Source of the DNA: [Mycobacterium] crassicus
GTDB taxonomy: Bacteria; Actinomycetota; Actinomycetes; Mycobacteriales; Mycobacteriaceae
NCBI RefSeq assembly: GCF_020181615.1
Contig: NZ_CP084029.1
Location: 1,923,397 to 1,987,396, forward strand
Reading direction: 5' to 3'
DNA length: 64,000 nucleotides
Both the position numbers and the translations under genes were made by a program. Under the pieces are notes generated by a model. The model had not been told where the DNA came from and did not search any database. It saw only the letters and a list, made by a program, of their open reading frames with translations. Numbering within the stretch: position 1 is the stretch's first letter; every line of letters starts with the position of its first letter. This document shows, piece after piece, positions 16,881-25,816 of the stretch.

Positions 16881-17909
16881 ATGAAAGTCAATCTGAAACA
16901 CACCGTGTGGCGACTCGGCATCTTTGTGATTGTCACCATGCTGGGCATGTTCGCCCTGCTGACGATTTTCGGCCAGTTCCGGTTCGACACGGCGCGCAAC
17001 TACCGGGCCGAGTTCATCGACGTGACCGGGCTGGCCAACGGAAACTTCGTCCGCATCGCAGGGGTCGAGGTCGGCAAGGTCAGGAACATCTCGCTGAAAA
17101 GCGATGGGAACGTGGAAGTCGAGTTCAGCGCCGATGATTCGGTGGTGCTGACCGAAGGCAGTAGGGCAGTGATCAGATGGGGCGACGTGATCGGTGGCCG
17201 CTATCTTGCGCTCGAGGAGGGGGCCGGCGGCACGAAGATATTGGGCGCGGGCGCCACTATCCCAGTGGAGCGAACCGAACCGGCATTGGACTTGGATGTT
17301 CTGATCGGCGGTTTCCGGCCGCTCTTCCGGGCCCTCGACCCTGAGCAGGTCAACGCACTGGCGGGTCAGTTGATTGCGGCGTTCCAAGGGCAGGGCGGCA
17401 CGATCGGCTCATTTTTGAGCCAGACCGCCGCATTGACCGATACGTTGGCCGACCGCGACACGCTGATCGGTCAGGTGATTGCCAACTTGAGCACCGTGCT
17501 GGGGTCGCTGGGGGATCGTAGCGATCAGTTCGCGACGGCGGTTGATTCGCTGTCGGAGCTCATGAGCGGGCTGGCGGCCCGGAAGGAAGACATCAGCAAC
17601 GGTATCGCGCATATCAACGCCGGTTCGGCCTCGATCGCCGATCTGTTGCAGCAATCGCGCCCACACCTGAAAAAGGCTGTCCAGGAAGCGGATCGCACCG
17701 CTGCCACCGTGTTGGCCGATCAGCAATATCTCGACCATGTGCTTGAGAATCTTCCTACGGCCTTGCGAATCCTGAACCGGCAGGCGCTTTACGGCGACTA
17801 CTTCACGTTCTACTTCTGCGAGGTCGCCCTCAAGCTGAACGGTAAAGGCGGGCAGCCGATGTACGTCAAAGTGGCCGAACAGACTTCGGGGAGGTGCACA
17901 CCGAAGTGA
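16881..17909 (+). CDS. mceB: Mce-family lipid-transfer protein B
   Basis: 342 aa; ATG 16881 is preceded by AGGAAGGGG at suitable distance. N-terminal anchor helix at about residues 10-30, MCE domain with YRAEFIDVTGLANGNFVRIAGVEVGKV (split: YRAEFIDVTGLANG, then VRIAGVEVGKV), followed by helical repeats of the DUF3407 type (LSQTAALTDTLADRDTLIGQVI). The C-terminal Cys pair (FYFCEVALKL and SGRCTPK) is typical of MceB. A 62-bp gap separates it from mceA, the only sizeable gap in the operon; it overlaps mceC by 4 nt. Confidence 0.9.
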   Translation: MKVNLKHTVWRLGIFVIVTMLGMFALLTIFGQFRFDTARNYRAEFIDVTGLANGNFVRIAGVEVGKVRNISLKSDGNVEVEFSADDSVVLTEGSRAVIRWGDVIGGRYLALEEGAGGTKILGAGATIPVERTEPALDLDVLIGGFRPLFRALDPEQVNALAGQLIAAFQGQGGTIGSFLSQTAALTDTLADRDTLIGQVIANLSTVLGSLGDRSDQFATAVDSLSELMSGLAARKEDISNGIAHINAGSASIADLLQQSRPHLKKAVQEADRTAATVLADQQYLDHVLENLPTALRILNRQALYGDYFTFYFCEVALKLNGKGGQPMYVKVAEQTSGRCTPK

Positions 17910-19273
17910 AGCCATTCCAAGAACGCAATCTGGTGACCATCGGGATCGTCGGGTCGTTGTTGACCGCAGGTATCGCGGTCGGGGCGTGGTACTACGAAGA
18001 ACTTCCGTTCGTCTCGCCGGCTCACTCCTACTCGGCGTATTTCGCCGAAGCGGGCGGCTTGACGCCCGGTGCCCAGGTGCAGGTGTCGGGCATGCAAGTC
18101 GGCAGCGTGAACAGTGTCGCGCTCGACGGAGGGCGAGTGCTGGTCAAGTTCAAAGTCGACAGCAGTATCCGGCTCGGCGATCGAACCGAGGCTGCGGTGA
18201 AGACGAAAAGCCTGCTGGGCACCAAGATGCTGGGGGTAACCCCACGCGGCGAAGGCCGGCTGTCGGAGACGATTCCCTTGGAGCGCACCACACCGGCCTA
18301 TCAGTTGCCTGACGCACTAGGAGATCTGACTGCGACCATCAGCGGCCTTGACACCGAGCAGCTGTCCGATTCGCTACAGACGCTGGCTCAGACGTTCCAG
18401 GACACCCCGCCTGACCTGAAGATCGCCGTCGCCGGCGTTGGGCGGTTGTCCAAGGTACTCAACAAACGTGACGCACAACTTCGGAGCCTGCTGGCCAATG
18501 CCCGGAAAGTGACCTCGGTGCTGTCTGCGCGTAGTGACCAGATTGTGCATCTGGTCAACGACACCAACAACCTGCTGAGTCAGCTCAACAGCGAAAGTGC
18601 TGCACTGGATCAGATCTCGAGCAATATCTCGCACCTCAGCCGGCAACTCAGCGGAGTGGTCGCTGACAACGGCCAGACCCTCAAGCCGGCGCTGGACAAA
18701 CTGAACGGCGTACTGGCCACTGTCGACAACCGAAAGTCGGAGGTGCAGGAGTACCTCAAGCGGTTCAGCTGGTACGTGATCGGGTTGGGGGAGTCGCTGT
18801 CCTCGGGACCGTTCTTCAAGGCCTATGTCGCGAACCTGGTTCCGGGACAGTTCATCCAGCCCTACATCGACTCGGCCTTCTCCGATCTGGGCCTCGATCC
18901 GAACGTGTTGCTGCCCTCCGAACGTACCGACCCACAGATCGGCCAGCGGGGGACGCCGGCGCTGCCGGTGCCTTATCCGCGGACCGGACAGGGGGGCGAA
19001 CCACGGCTGTATCTCCCGGATGCGATCACCGGGAACGCCGATGACCAGGTGTGCGGTTCACCGGGTGCTGCACTGCCCGGCACCGGGTGCTACCCATATC
19101 GGGAGCCGCTGCCCGCGCCGCCGCGCGGCGGACCGCCCCCGGGACCACCGGCGCAGGCTCCGGTTGGGGCGGTATCGGTTCCCGAACCCACACCGAGTCC
19201 GGTGTTCGTCCCGGCGCCCGGTGAAGTGCCTGCGGCCGGAGGGGCGCACACCGAATCGGGGGCGGGCCGATGA
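17906..19273 (+). CDS. mceC: Mce-family lipid-transfer protein C
   Basis: 455 aa if started at GTG 17906, which overlaps the mceB stop as GTGA and has GGGGAGG upstream; a GTG at 17894 in the same frame sits on that ribosome site and is less likely. N-terminal anchor, MCE domain with YFAEAGGLTPGAQVQVSGMQVGSV, then an extended helical region and a proline-rich C-terminus (PPRGGPPPGPPAQAP). Part of the same Mce tube as MceA and B. It overlaps mceD by 4 nt. Confidence 0.88.
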   Translation: MKPFQERNLVTIGIVGSLLTAGIAVGAWYYEELPFVSPAHSYSAYFAEAGGLTPGAQVQVSGMQVGSVNSVALDGGRVLVKFKVDSSIRLGDRTEAAVKTKSLLGTKMLGVTPRGEGRLSETIPLERTTPAYQLPDALGDLTATISGLDTEQLSDSLQTLAQTFQDTPPDLKIAVAGVGRLSKVLNKRDAQLRSLLANARKVTSVLSARSDQIVHLVNDTNNLLSQLNSESAALDQISSNISHLSRQLSGVVADNGQTLKPALDKLNGVLATVDNRKSEVQEYLKRFSWYVIGLGESLSSGPFFKAYVANLVPGQFIQPYIDSAFSDLGLDPNVLLPSERTDPQIGQRGTPALPVPYPRTGQGGEPRLYLPDAITGNADDQVCGSPGAALPGTGCYPYREPLPAPPRGGPPPGPPAQAPVGAVSVPEPTPSPVFVPAPGEVPAAGGAHTESGAGR

Positions 19274-20592
19274 CCGTCGACCGAACCCTGAAGCGGTGGT
19301 TGGCCGTGGCCCTGGTGGCCATGCTGGCCGTCGGTGCCGTTGTGGTGACCCAGCTGGGTATCGGCGTAGGTCGGACGCACGTGGTCGCCTACTTCGAGAA
19401 CAGCAACGGCATCTTCGTCGGTGACGAGGTGCGGATCCTGGGGGTGCGCGTCGGGGAGATCGACGCGATCGAGGCGCAACCCGAGCGGGTGAAGATCAGC
19501 TTCTGGTTCGACGATCACCACCGGGTACCGGCCGATGCGAAAGCAGTTGTCCTGTCGCCATCGCTGGTGACCGCCCGCGCCATCCAGCTGACACCGGCTT
19601 ATGCCGGTGGCCCGGTGCTGGCGGACGGCGGGACCATCCCACGAGAGCGAACCGCCGTACCCGTCGAGTGGGACGATTTTCGCACCCAACTGCAGCACCT
19701 CACCGAGATGCTGCAACCCACCACACCGGGCGGCGTCAGCACACTGGGGCAATTCATCAACACCTCGGCGGACAACCTGCGGGGGCAGGGCGCGAGCATC
19801 CGTGAGACGCTTCTCGAAGTCTCCGGAGCGATCTCAGCGCTGGGCGATCACAGTGGCGACATCTTCAGCACGGTGAAAAGCCTGTCGATGCTGGTTTCGG
19901 CGCTTCAGGGCAGCGACGCGGTGTTACGACGGCTGAACCTGAACCTCGCCACCGCATCCAAGTCATTGGCCAACAGCCCCAATGAGGTTGCCACCGCGGT
20001 CGTGGACCTCAACGCCGCGATCCGGGAGGTCAAGGCGTTCATTGCCGACAACCACGAGGCGGTGGGTACCACATCGGACAAGCTGGCATCGGTGTCGCAG
20101 GCACTGGTGGACAGTGTCGATGACCTCAAGCAGATCCTGCACGTGATCCCCACCGCCGCACAGAACTTCGTCAACATCTATCAGCCCGCCCAGGGGACCC
20201 TGACCGGTGCGCTGTCGACGAACAACCTGAGCGATCCGATTTCCTTCGTCTGTGGAGCCATCCAGGCGGCGTCGCGACAGAACGCCGCGCAGTCGGCGAA
20301 GCTCTGCGTGCAGTACCTCGCGCCGATCGTGAAGAACCGCCAGTACAACTTCTTCCCGTTGGGCGAGAACCTGTTCGTCGGGGCCAGTGCGCGTCCGAAT
20401 GAGGTCACCTACAGCGAGGACTGGATGCGTCCGGACCATGTCCCTGCGCTACCCGAAGAACATTCACCCGCCGGAGGCCCGCCGGATGCCGCGGTGCCGG
20501 CGCCGGCGGTAGGCGGACAGGCGGCAGCGCAGGCGACCGATCCGGGTGCGGGCCTCCCCGGACTCATGCTGCCGAGCGGGGCGGGATCATGA
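19270..20592 (+). CDS. mceD: Mce-family lipid-transfer protein D
   Basis: 440 aa, ATGA overlap with mceC. N-terminal anchor (LAVALVAMLAVGAVVVT), MCE domain with AYFENSNGIFVGDEVRILGV then RVGEIDAIE, helical middle region, and a C-terminal low-complexity tail rich in Ala, Gly and Pro. The order anchor - MCE - helical - tail is that of MceD proteins. It overlaps mceE by 4 nt. Confidence 0.9.
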   Translation: MTVDRTLKRWLAVALVAMLAVGAVVVTQLGIGVGRTHVVAYFENSNGIFVGDEVRILGVRVGEIDAIEAQPERVKISFWFDDHHRVPADAKAVVLSPSLVTARAIQLTPAYAGGPVLADGGTIPRERTAVPVEWDDFRTQLQHLTEMLQPTTPGGVSTLGQFINTSADNLRGQGASIRETLLEVSGAISALGDHSGDIFSTVKSLSMLVSALQGSDAVLRRLNLNLATASKSLANSPNEVATAVVDLNAAIREVKAFIADNHEAVGTTSDKLASVSQALVDSVDDLKQILHVIPTAAQNFVNIYQPAQGTLTGALSTNNLSDPISFVCGAIQAASRQNAAQSAKLCVQYLAPIVKNRQYNFFPLGENLFVGASARPNEVTYSEDWMRPDHVPALPEEHSPAGGPPDAAVPAPAVGGQAAAQATDPGAGLPGLMLPSGAGS

Positions 20593-21743
20593 GCCGGTGG
20601 TGCCGCCGGGCGGCGGCTGTCATGGCGCTGGTGGTCCTGGCCGCCACGTCTTCGGGCTGCGGATGGCGTGGGCTGAACACCCTGGGGCTACCGGGCACCG
20701 AGGGGCGAGGCCCCGGGGCATACACGGTTCTCGCGCAGCTGCCCGAGGTGAATCGCCTCGAACCGAACTCGCGGGTGCGGGTCGGTGACGTCACGGTGGG
20801 CACCGTGACCAAGATCGAGCGCCAGGGCTGGCACGCACTGTTGACGATCAGGCTCAACGGCGACGTCGACCTGCCGGCCAACGCCACTGTGGCGCTGGGC
20901 CAGACCAGCTTGTTGGGATCACTGCACATCGAGCTGGCTGCTCCGGCGATTGTGGCACCGGAAGGCAGACTCCGAGAGGGCTCCCTGATCCCGCTGTCGT
21001 CCGCGGGCAGCTATCCGACAACCGACCAGACACTTGCGGCGGTCTCGATGTTGCTCAACGGAGGTGGGATCGGCCGAATTCAGGAGATCACCACGGCTCT
21101 CGGCACCGCCTTCGCCGGGCGAGAAAAGGATCTGCGAAGCCTGATCGCCCAGCTGGACACGTTCATCGCCGACACCAACGACCAAAGTGACGACATCATC
21201 GCGGCCACCGACAGTTTGAACAACGTCGCCCGCAAGTTCGCCGAACAGAAGCCGGTGGTGGACAAGGCGCTGCAGACGCTGCCCAAGGCGCTGGCGGTGC
21301 TCAAGGATGAGCGTGATCAGTTGGCGGACGCCGCAGACCGGCTCGGCAAGTTCGGTGCCTTGGCCACCGACTCGATCAATCGGACCAAACACGCGCTCGT
21401 CCAAGAACTGAAAGACATCGGGCCGGTGCTGGAGTCGTTGGCCAACGCGGGACCGGCGCTCACCCGCGCTCTGGGCCTGTACCCGACGTATCCGTTCGCG
21501 ACCGAGACGATCCCCAAATGGTTCCGCGGGGACGCCGCCAACCTCACGGCGGTCATCGACCTCACCTTGAGCAGATTGGACTCGTCGTTCTTCACCGGGA
21601 CGAAGTGGGAATGCGATCTGACCGAACTCGAAATGCAATGGGGCCGAACCATCGGTCAGTTCCCCAGCCCGTGTACGGCGGGCGGACCGTTCAACCCCGG
21701 CAATCCACTGGTGATTCCCTACCGCTTCGATCAGGGGCCGTGA
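20589..21743 (+). CDS. mceE: Mce-family lipoprotein E (LprK-type)
   Basis: 384 aa. The signal sequence ends in a lipobox-like SSGC (Cys about residue 24: LVVLAATSSGCGW), so this subunit is predicted to be a lipid-anchored protein, as in all MceE members. The MCE domain follows (LPEVNRLEPNSRVRVGDVTVG), then helical repeats (LIAQLDTFIADTNDQSDDII). C-terminal Cys residues at KWECDLTE and SPCTAGG are usual. It overlaps mceD by 4 nt and ends 1 bp before mceF. Confidence 0.9.
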   Translation: MSRWCRRAAAVMALVVLAATSSGCGWRGLNTLGLPGTEGRGPGAYTVLAQLPEVNRLEPNSRVRVGDVTVGTVTKIERQGWHALLTIRLNGDVDLPANATVALGQTSLLGSLHIELAAPAIVAPEGRLREGSLIPLSSAGSYPTTDQTLAAVSMLLNGGGIGRIQEITTALGTAFAGREKDLRSLIAQLDTFIADTNDQSDDIIAATDSLNNVARKFAEQKPVVDKALQTLPKALAVLKDERDQLADAADRLGKFGALATDSINRTKHALVQELKDIGPVLESLANAGPALTRALGLYPTYPFATETIPKWFRGDAANLTAVIDLTLSRLDSSFFTGTKWECDLTELEMQWGRTIGQFPSPCTAGGPFNPGNPLVIPYRFDQGP

Positions 21744-21744
21744 C

Positions 21745-23202
21745 ATGTTGAGCAGGCGGATACTCAGTCAGTTGGCGATCTTCATCGTCATCAGTGTGAT
21801 CGGCGGCTCGATCATGGCCTTCCGCTACATGGAACTGCCGAACCTGATGTTCGGTGTCGGGCGGTACGAAGTGATCATGCGACTGCCCGATACAGGTGGC
21901 CTGTACAAGAATGGCAACGTCACCTACCGCGGCGTCGAAGTCGGTCGCGTACACGACGTCGTACTGACCCGTGACGGGGTCGACGCGGTGCTGGCGCTGA
22001 AATCCGGTATCGACATTCCCGCCGATCTCGACGCACAGGTGCACAGTCAGAGTGCGATCGGCGAGCAGTTCGTGGCGCTGGTGCCACGCAACGGTGACGG
22101 TCCGCCGCTGAAGCACGGTGATGTCATCCCGATCGAGCGGACGGTCATCCCACCGGACATCAGCGACCTACTGGACGCAACAAACACTGGGCTGCAGGCG
22201 ATTCCGGGTGACAATTTGCGTACGGCGGTCGGTGAGGCGTTCGTCGCGGTCGGAGGGCTCGGCCCGGAGATCGCCCGCATGGTGAAGGGATCGAACAGCC
22301 TGGCCATCGAGGCCGGCAAGAACGTCGAGTCGCTGACCACCCTGATCGACGGGTCCAAACCGTTGCTCGACAGCCAGATCGATACCCGAGACGCGATTCA
22401 GGGGTGGGCCGCGAACTTGGCGGCCGTCACCGAACAACTGCACACTCAGGACGCCACGGTCGCCGAGCTGATCAGAACCGGCTCCTCGGGTGTCGATCAG
22501 GCGCGCCGACTGTTCGACGACCTGCAGCCCACCCTGCCGATCGTGTTGGCGAATCTGGTCAGCGTCGGCGACGTTGCCGTGACCTACCAGCCCAACCTGG
22601 AGCAGCTGCTGGTGCTCCTGCCGCCGCTGACCGAGATCCTGCAAGGGGCGGGACTGGCCAATCGGAACACGAAACAGGGCTACCGAGGTGCGTACCTGAG
22701 TTTCAACTTGAACGTGAACCTGCCACCGCCGTGCCTGACGGGATACCTGCCGGCCCAGCAGGTGCGAGCGGCCAGCCTGGAGGACTTCCCCGAACGCCCG
22801 GAAGGAGAGCTGTACTGCCGGATTCCGCAGGACGCCATGTTCAACGTCCGTGGCGCGCGCAATCTGCCCTGCGCCACCCGACCGGGCAAACGTGCGCCGA
22901 CGGTGAAGATGTGCGAGAGCGACGAGGAGTATGTGCCGCTCAACGAGGGATGGAACTGGAAAGGCGACCCGAACGCCACCATCACCGGCCAGGACATCCC
23001 GCAGCTGCCGTCGGGCGCGCTCGCGTCCACCGCGGCACCGCCGCCCGAACCACCTGCACCGATGGTTGCCGCTGAATACAACCCGAGTACCGGACGTTAT
23101 ATCGGCCCCGACGGGCAGGTATACACCCAAACCAATCTTTCCCGTCCCGCGAACCAGGAGCAGACATGGCAATCAATGATGATGCCCCCGAACGCCAACT
23201 GA
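21745..23202 (+). CDS. mceF: Mce-family lipid-transfer protein F
   Basis: 485 aa, last of the six Mce subunits. N-terminal anchor (LAIFIVISVIGGSIMAF), MCE domain with IMRLPDTGGLYKNGNVTYRG and VEVGRVHDV, helical region, and the conserved C-terminal segment NVNLPPPCLTGYLPAQQVRA then CATRPGKRAPTVKMCES typical of MceF. The last 37 bp overlap the next gene, a longer overlap than elsewhere in this operon. Confidence 0.9.
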   Translation: MLSRRILSQLAIFIVISVIGGSIMAFRYMELPNLMFGVGRYEVIMRLPDTGGLYKNGNVTYRGVEVGRVHDVVLTRDGVDAVLALKSGIDIPADLDAQVHSQSAIGEQFVALVPRNGDGPPLKHGDVIPIERTVIPPDISDLLDATNTGLQAIPGDNLRTAVGEAFVAVGGLGPEIARMVKGSNSLAIEAGKNVESLTTLIDGSKPLLDSQIDTRDAIQGWAANLAAVTEQLHTQDATVAELIRTGSSGVDQARRLFDDLQPTLPIVLANLVSVGDVAVTYQPNLEQLLVLLPPLTEILQGAGLANRNTKQGYRGAYLSFNLNVNLPPPCLTGYLPAQQVRAASLEDFPERPEGELYCRIPQDAMFNVRGARNLPCATRPGKRAPTVKMCESDEEYVPLNEGWNWKGDPNATITGQDIPQLPSGALASTAAPPPEPPAPMVAAEYNPSTGRYIGPDGQVYTQTNLSRPANQEQTWQSMMMPPNAN

Positions 23203-23762
23203 ACACGGTGCCCGAATCGGGGAGCGACGACGAAAAACGCTGCTCCGCAGAGGATTCCACACCCACCCTGACGAAGGCGGCATCGCCCGTGCGGGCCGCG
23301 ATGCTGGTCGGCCTGGCGTCGGTGGTGGCGTTCGCGGGACTGGGGGGCTGGTTGGGAATCCGGGCCTACCAGTCACATCAGACCGAGTTGCAGCGCGCGC
23401 GGCTGCTGCAGGTCGTGCGGCAGGGTGCGGTGAATCTCACCACGATCGACTACGACCACGCCGAATCCGATGTCCAACGTGTCCTGGACTCGGCGACCGG
23501 AAACTTCTACGACGACTTCAGCCGGCGTTCACAGCCGTTCATCGAGGTGGTCAAGGCGGCGCAGGCCAAGTCGGTCGGAACGGTGACCGAGGCCGGTATC
23601 GAATCCGCTGGTGCCGATGAGACGCATGTCCTTGTCGGCGTCACCGTCAGGACCACCAACGCCAGCGGGGCAGACCAGGTTCCGCGATCGTGGCGAATGC
23701 GCATCTCGCTGACGCAGGTCGACGCCCAACCGAAGATCTCGAATGTCGCGTTCGTGCCCTGA
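23166..23762 (+). CDS. Mce-associated membrane protein (first)
   Basis: 198 aa with one membrane helix at about residues 48-68 (LVGLASVVAFAGLGGWLGI) and a periplasmic NTF2-like domain containing QGAVNLTTIDYDHAESDVQRVL and FYDDFSRRSQPF, the signature of Mce-associated (Mas/Mam) proteins. These proteins stabilise or assist the Mce complex. ATG 23166 has CAGGAGCAG just upstream even though it lies within the end of mceF. The acidic cytoplasmic N-terminus is poorly conserved in the family. Confidence 0.85.
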   Translation: MAINDDAPERQLNTVPESGSDDEKRCSAEDSTPTLTKAASPVRAAMLVGLASVVAFAGLGGWLGIRAYQSHQTELQRARLLQVVRQGAVNLTTIDYDHAESDVQRVLDSATGNFYDDFSRRSQPFIEVVKAAQAKSVGTVTEAGIESAGADETHVLVGVTVRTTNASGADQVPRSWRMRISLTQVDAQPKISNVAFVP

Positions 23763-23836
23763 CCAGGGCACGGCGAGCTGTTGAGCCCCATCCGTTTCAC
23801 CTATCAGCACACCGACAGTACAAGGAAGTGATTACC

Positions 23837-24478
23837 GTGGCGGTCCTCACCGACATCGCGCCCGACGGCACCGGCTTGGACTCTGCGGCGCAGGATCCGG
23901 CCGAGAAGGACGAATCCGGCGACGGCGCCGCGCCGGCCGCAGCCCTCGAGGAGGAATCGGACGCGGCCGATCCGGTCGACCGGTCGCGCCGCGCGCACGG
24001 GCGCCGTCAGGCACTTGCCTACGGCGTTCTTCCCGCGCTGGTGATCCTGCTCGCGATGGCAGCGGGGTTGCTCAAGTTCTGGGACGCATCGGCCCGTGCA
24101 TCGGAGGTGGCGCGCACTGAATCCGTTCAGGCCGCCAAGGATTCCACCGTTGCGATGCTGTCGTACCAGCCGGGCAGCGTCGAAGCGGATCTGGCGGCGG
24201 CCCAGGATCTGCTTACCGGGGAGTTCCGCGATGCCTTCATCGAATTGACCAACAATGTCGTGATTCCGGGCGCCAAGGAGAAGCGGATCTCGACGGTGGC
24301 CAGCGTTCCCGGTGCCGCCTCGGTGACCGCCACCCCCAACCACGCCGTGGTCGTGGTGTTCGTCAACCAGTCCGCGATCGTCGGCAGCGACGCTCCCACC
24401 GATACCGCGTCCAGCATCCGGGTGACGTTGGACAAGATCGACGGCCGGTGGCTCATCTCCGGTTTCGACCCGATCTGA
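23837..24478 (+). CDS. Mce-associated membrane protein (second)
   Basis: 213 aa from GTG 23837, placed eight bases after AAGGAAG; the frame is open further upstream but without a better site. An acidic N-terminal segment is followed by one membrane helix (LPALVILLAMAAGLLKFW, about residues 62-80) and a periplasmic NTF2-like domain with STVAMLSYQPGSVEADLAAAQ and GEFRDAFIEL, as in its neighbour. The two Mas proteins probably form a heterodimer with the Mce machinery. Confidence 0.85.
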   Translation: MAVLTDIAPDGTGLDSAAQDPAEKDESGDGAAPAAALEEESDAADPVDRSRRAHGRRQALAYGVLPALVILLAMAAGLLKFWDASARASEVARTESVQAAKDSTVAMLSYQPGSVEADLAAAQDLLTGEFRDAFIELTNNVVIPGAKEKRISTVASVPGAASVTATPNHAVVVVFVNQSAIVGSDAPTDTASSIRVTLDKIDGRWLISGFDPI

Positions 24479-24487
24479 CCCGCCGTG

Positions 24488-24904
24488 ATGAGGCCTAACC
24501 GGTTGACACCACACCGTGCACCGCAGACCCGGCCGCCGGGATCGGTAATCATCGGCGCTGTGATGCTCGGCGCGTTGATGGTAGGCGGCGCTCCTTTCGC
24601 TCGGGCCGATGTGCAGCCGGACAAGAAACTGGCGTACCTGATCGGTGTCACGACCAGACCGGGTTACAACTTCGCCAGCGCCGACGAGGCATTCGAGTAC
24701 GGGTATGGCATCTGTGCGAAGGTGGCCCGCGGTGTGGGCTATGCCCAACTGATGGCCGAGGTGCAGGCGGACTTCAACACCTCGGATGACTACCAGGGCT
24801 CATACCTGATCTCCCAGGCGGCCAACGAACTGTGTCCCGAGTTGATCTGGCAGCTGAGGAATTCGGCCGCGCATTACCGCCCGCCGGCCGGCACAGGTCC
24901 CTAG
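24488..24904 (+). CDS. DUF732-domain secreted protein
   Basis: 138 aa from ATG 24488 (a GTG directly precedes it at 24485). A signal peptide ending around FARAD (residue 38) precedes a DUF732 domain with AYLIGVTTRPGYNFASADEA, YGYGICAKVARG and NELCPEL; two Cys residues likely form the disulfide usual for this mycobacterial family. Exported, function unknown. It starts 10 bp after the second Mas gene and so belongs to the mce transcript. Confidence 0.78.
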   Translation: MRPNRLTPHRAPQTRPPGSVIIGAVMLGALMVGGAPFARADVQPDKKLAYLIGVTTRPGYNFASADEAFEYGYGICAKVARGVGYAQLMAEVQADFNTSDDYQGSYLISQAANELCPELIWQLRNSAAHYRPPAGTGP

Positions 24905-24921
24905 GCATGAGGAGACGCGTT

Positions 24922-25665
24922 ATGTCCTTACGAACTCGTCGCGGCATCGATTCCGGTCGATCGACAACGGATCCGGTGGCCCGCCCGGTCAGTGGCCGGA
25001 CGCTGCGACCGCGCCGGCGCGACGGCATGCCGGTCTTGGGGCTGGTGGTGGCCGTGGCGCTGCTGGCAGCGCCCACCGTTCGGGCCGACAACGACAACAA
25101 CACCCTGATACCGAACAACAAGCGACTCAACGACGGGGTTGTTGCCAACGTCTACACCATGCAGCACCAGGCGGGGTGTACCAATGACATCAGGATCGAC
25201 CCGGGCCTGCAGCGTGCGGCCCAGTGGCACACCGAGGATCTGCTGAACAACCGGGATCTCAACGGAGATATCGGCTCAAACGGGTCCGGTCCGCAGGAGC
25301 GTGCCAACGCCGCCGGATTCCGCGGCCGGGTGGCTCAGACGGTCGCCATCCATCCCGCCCTGGCCATCAGCGGTATCGAACTGATCAATCTGTGGTACTA
25401 CAACCCCGCCTATTTCGACATCATGACGAACTGCGCCAACACCCAGATCGGTGTGTGGTCGGCAAACGGATTGGACCGAACGGTTGTGGTGGCGGTCTAC
25501 GGTCAGCCACAGGATCCGATCGACATGTCGCAGCGGGGTACCCATCCGGTGCCGCTCGATCCCAGTCCCGACTATGACGCCAGCGACGAGATCGAGTATG
25601 GGAACAACTGGTGGGCGTGGATTCTGCGGGGGGTCTACCCTCCGCCCGGCTATTCGCCGAATTAG
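24922..25665 (+). CDS. Secreted CAP-domain (SCP/PR-1-like) protein
   Basis: 247 aa from ATG 24922, seven bases after GAGGAG. An N-terminal Arg-rich region and hydrophobic helix ending near APTVRAD form a signal or anchor sequence (about residues 38-58). The CAP domain shows YTMQHQAGCTNDIRIDPGLQ, the hydrolase-like AAQWHTEDLL with its His, and FDIMTNCANTQIGVW near residue 180. CAP proteins bind sterols or act in cell-envelope maintenance; the role here is not known, but the location inside an mce operon fits a lipid-binding partner. Family membership is an inference from these patterns. Confidence 0.72.
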   Translation: MSLRTRRGIDSGRSTTDPVARPVSGRTLRPRRRDGMPVLGLVVAVALLAAPTVRADNDNNTLIPNNKRLNDGVVANVYTMQHQAGCTNDIRIDPGLQRAAQWHTEDLLNNRDLNGDIGSNGSGPQERANAAGFRGRVAQTVAIHPALAISGIELINLWYYNPAYFDIMTNCANTQIGVWSANGLDRTVVVAVYGQPQDPIDMSQRGTHPVPLDPSPDYDASDEIEYGNNWWAWILRGVYPPPGYSPN

Positions 25666-25736
25666 CGGGTCTGCGCGGCACTCCGCAGCGGACCGGACGG
25701 CGCCGCGCAGCCCGTCCCTGATCGCCCGGATCACTA

Positions 25737-25765
25737 TTGAAGATTGATTAAAAAATAGGTACTGT
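25737..25765 (+). promoter_or_regulatory. Sigma-70-type promoter candidate before the MPT51-like gene
   Basis: TTGAAG (25737-25742), a 17-bp AT-rich spacer, and TACTGT (25760-25765). The transcript would start near 25772, about 45 bp before the ATG at 25817. This would allow the MPT51-like gene to be expressed separately from the mce operon. Confidence 0.55.
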
Positions 25766-25816
25766 CGTCGGAGCAGATGCAGCGGCGACGAGCAGCGTTC
25801 GCGGACAAGGGAAGTC

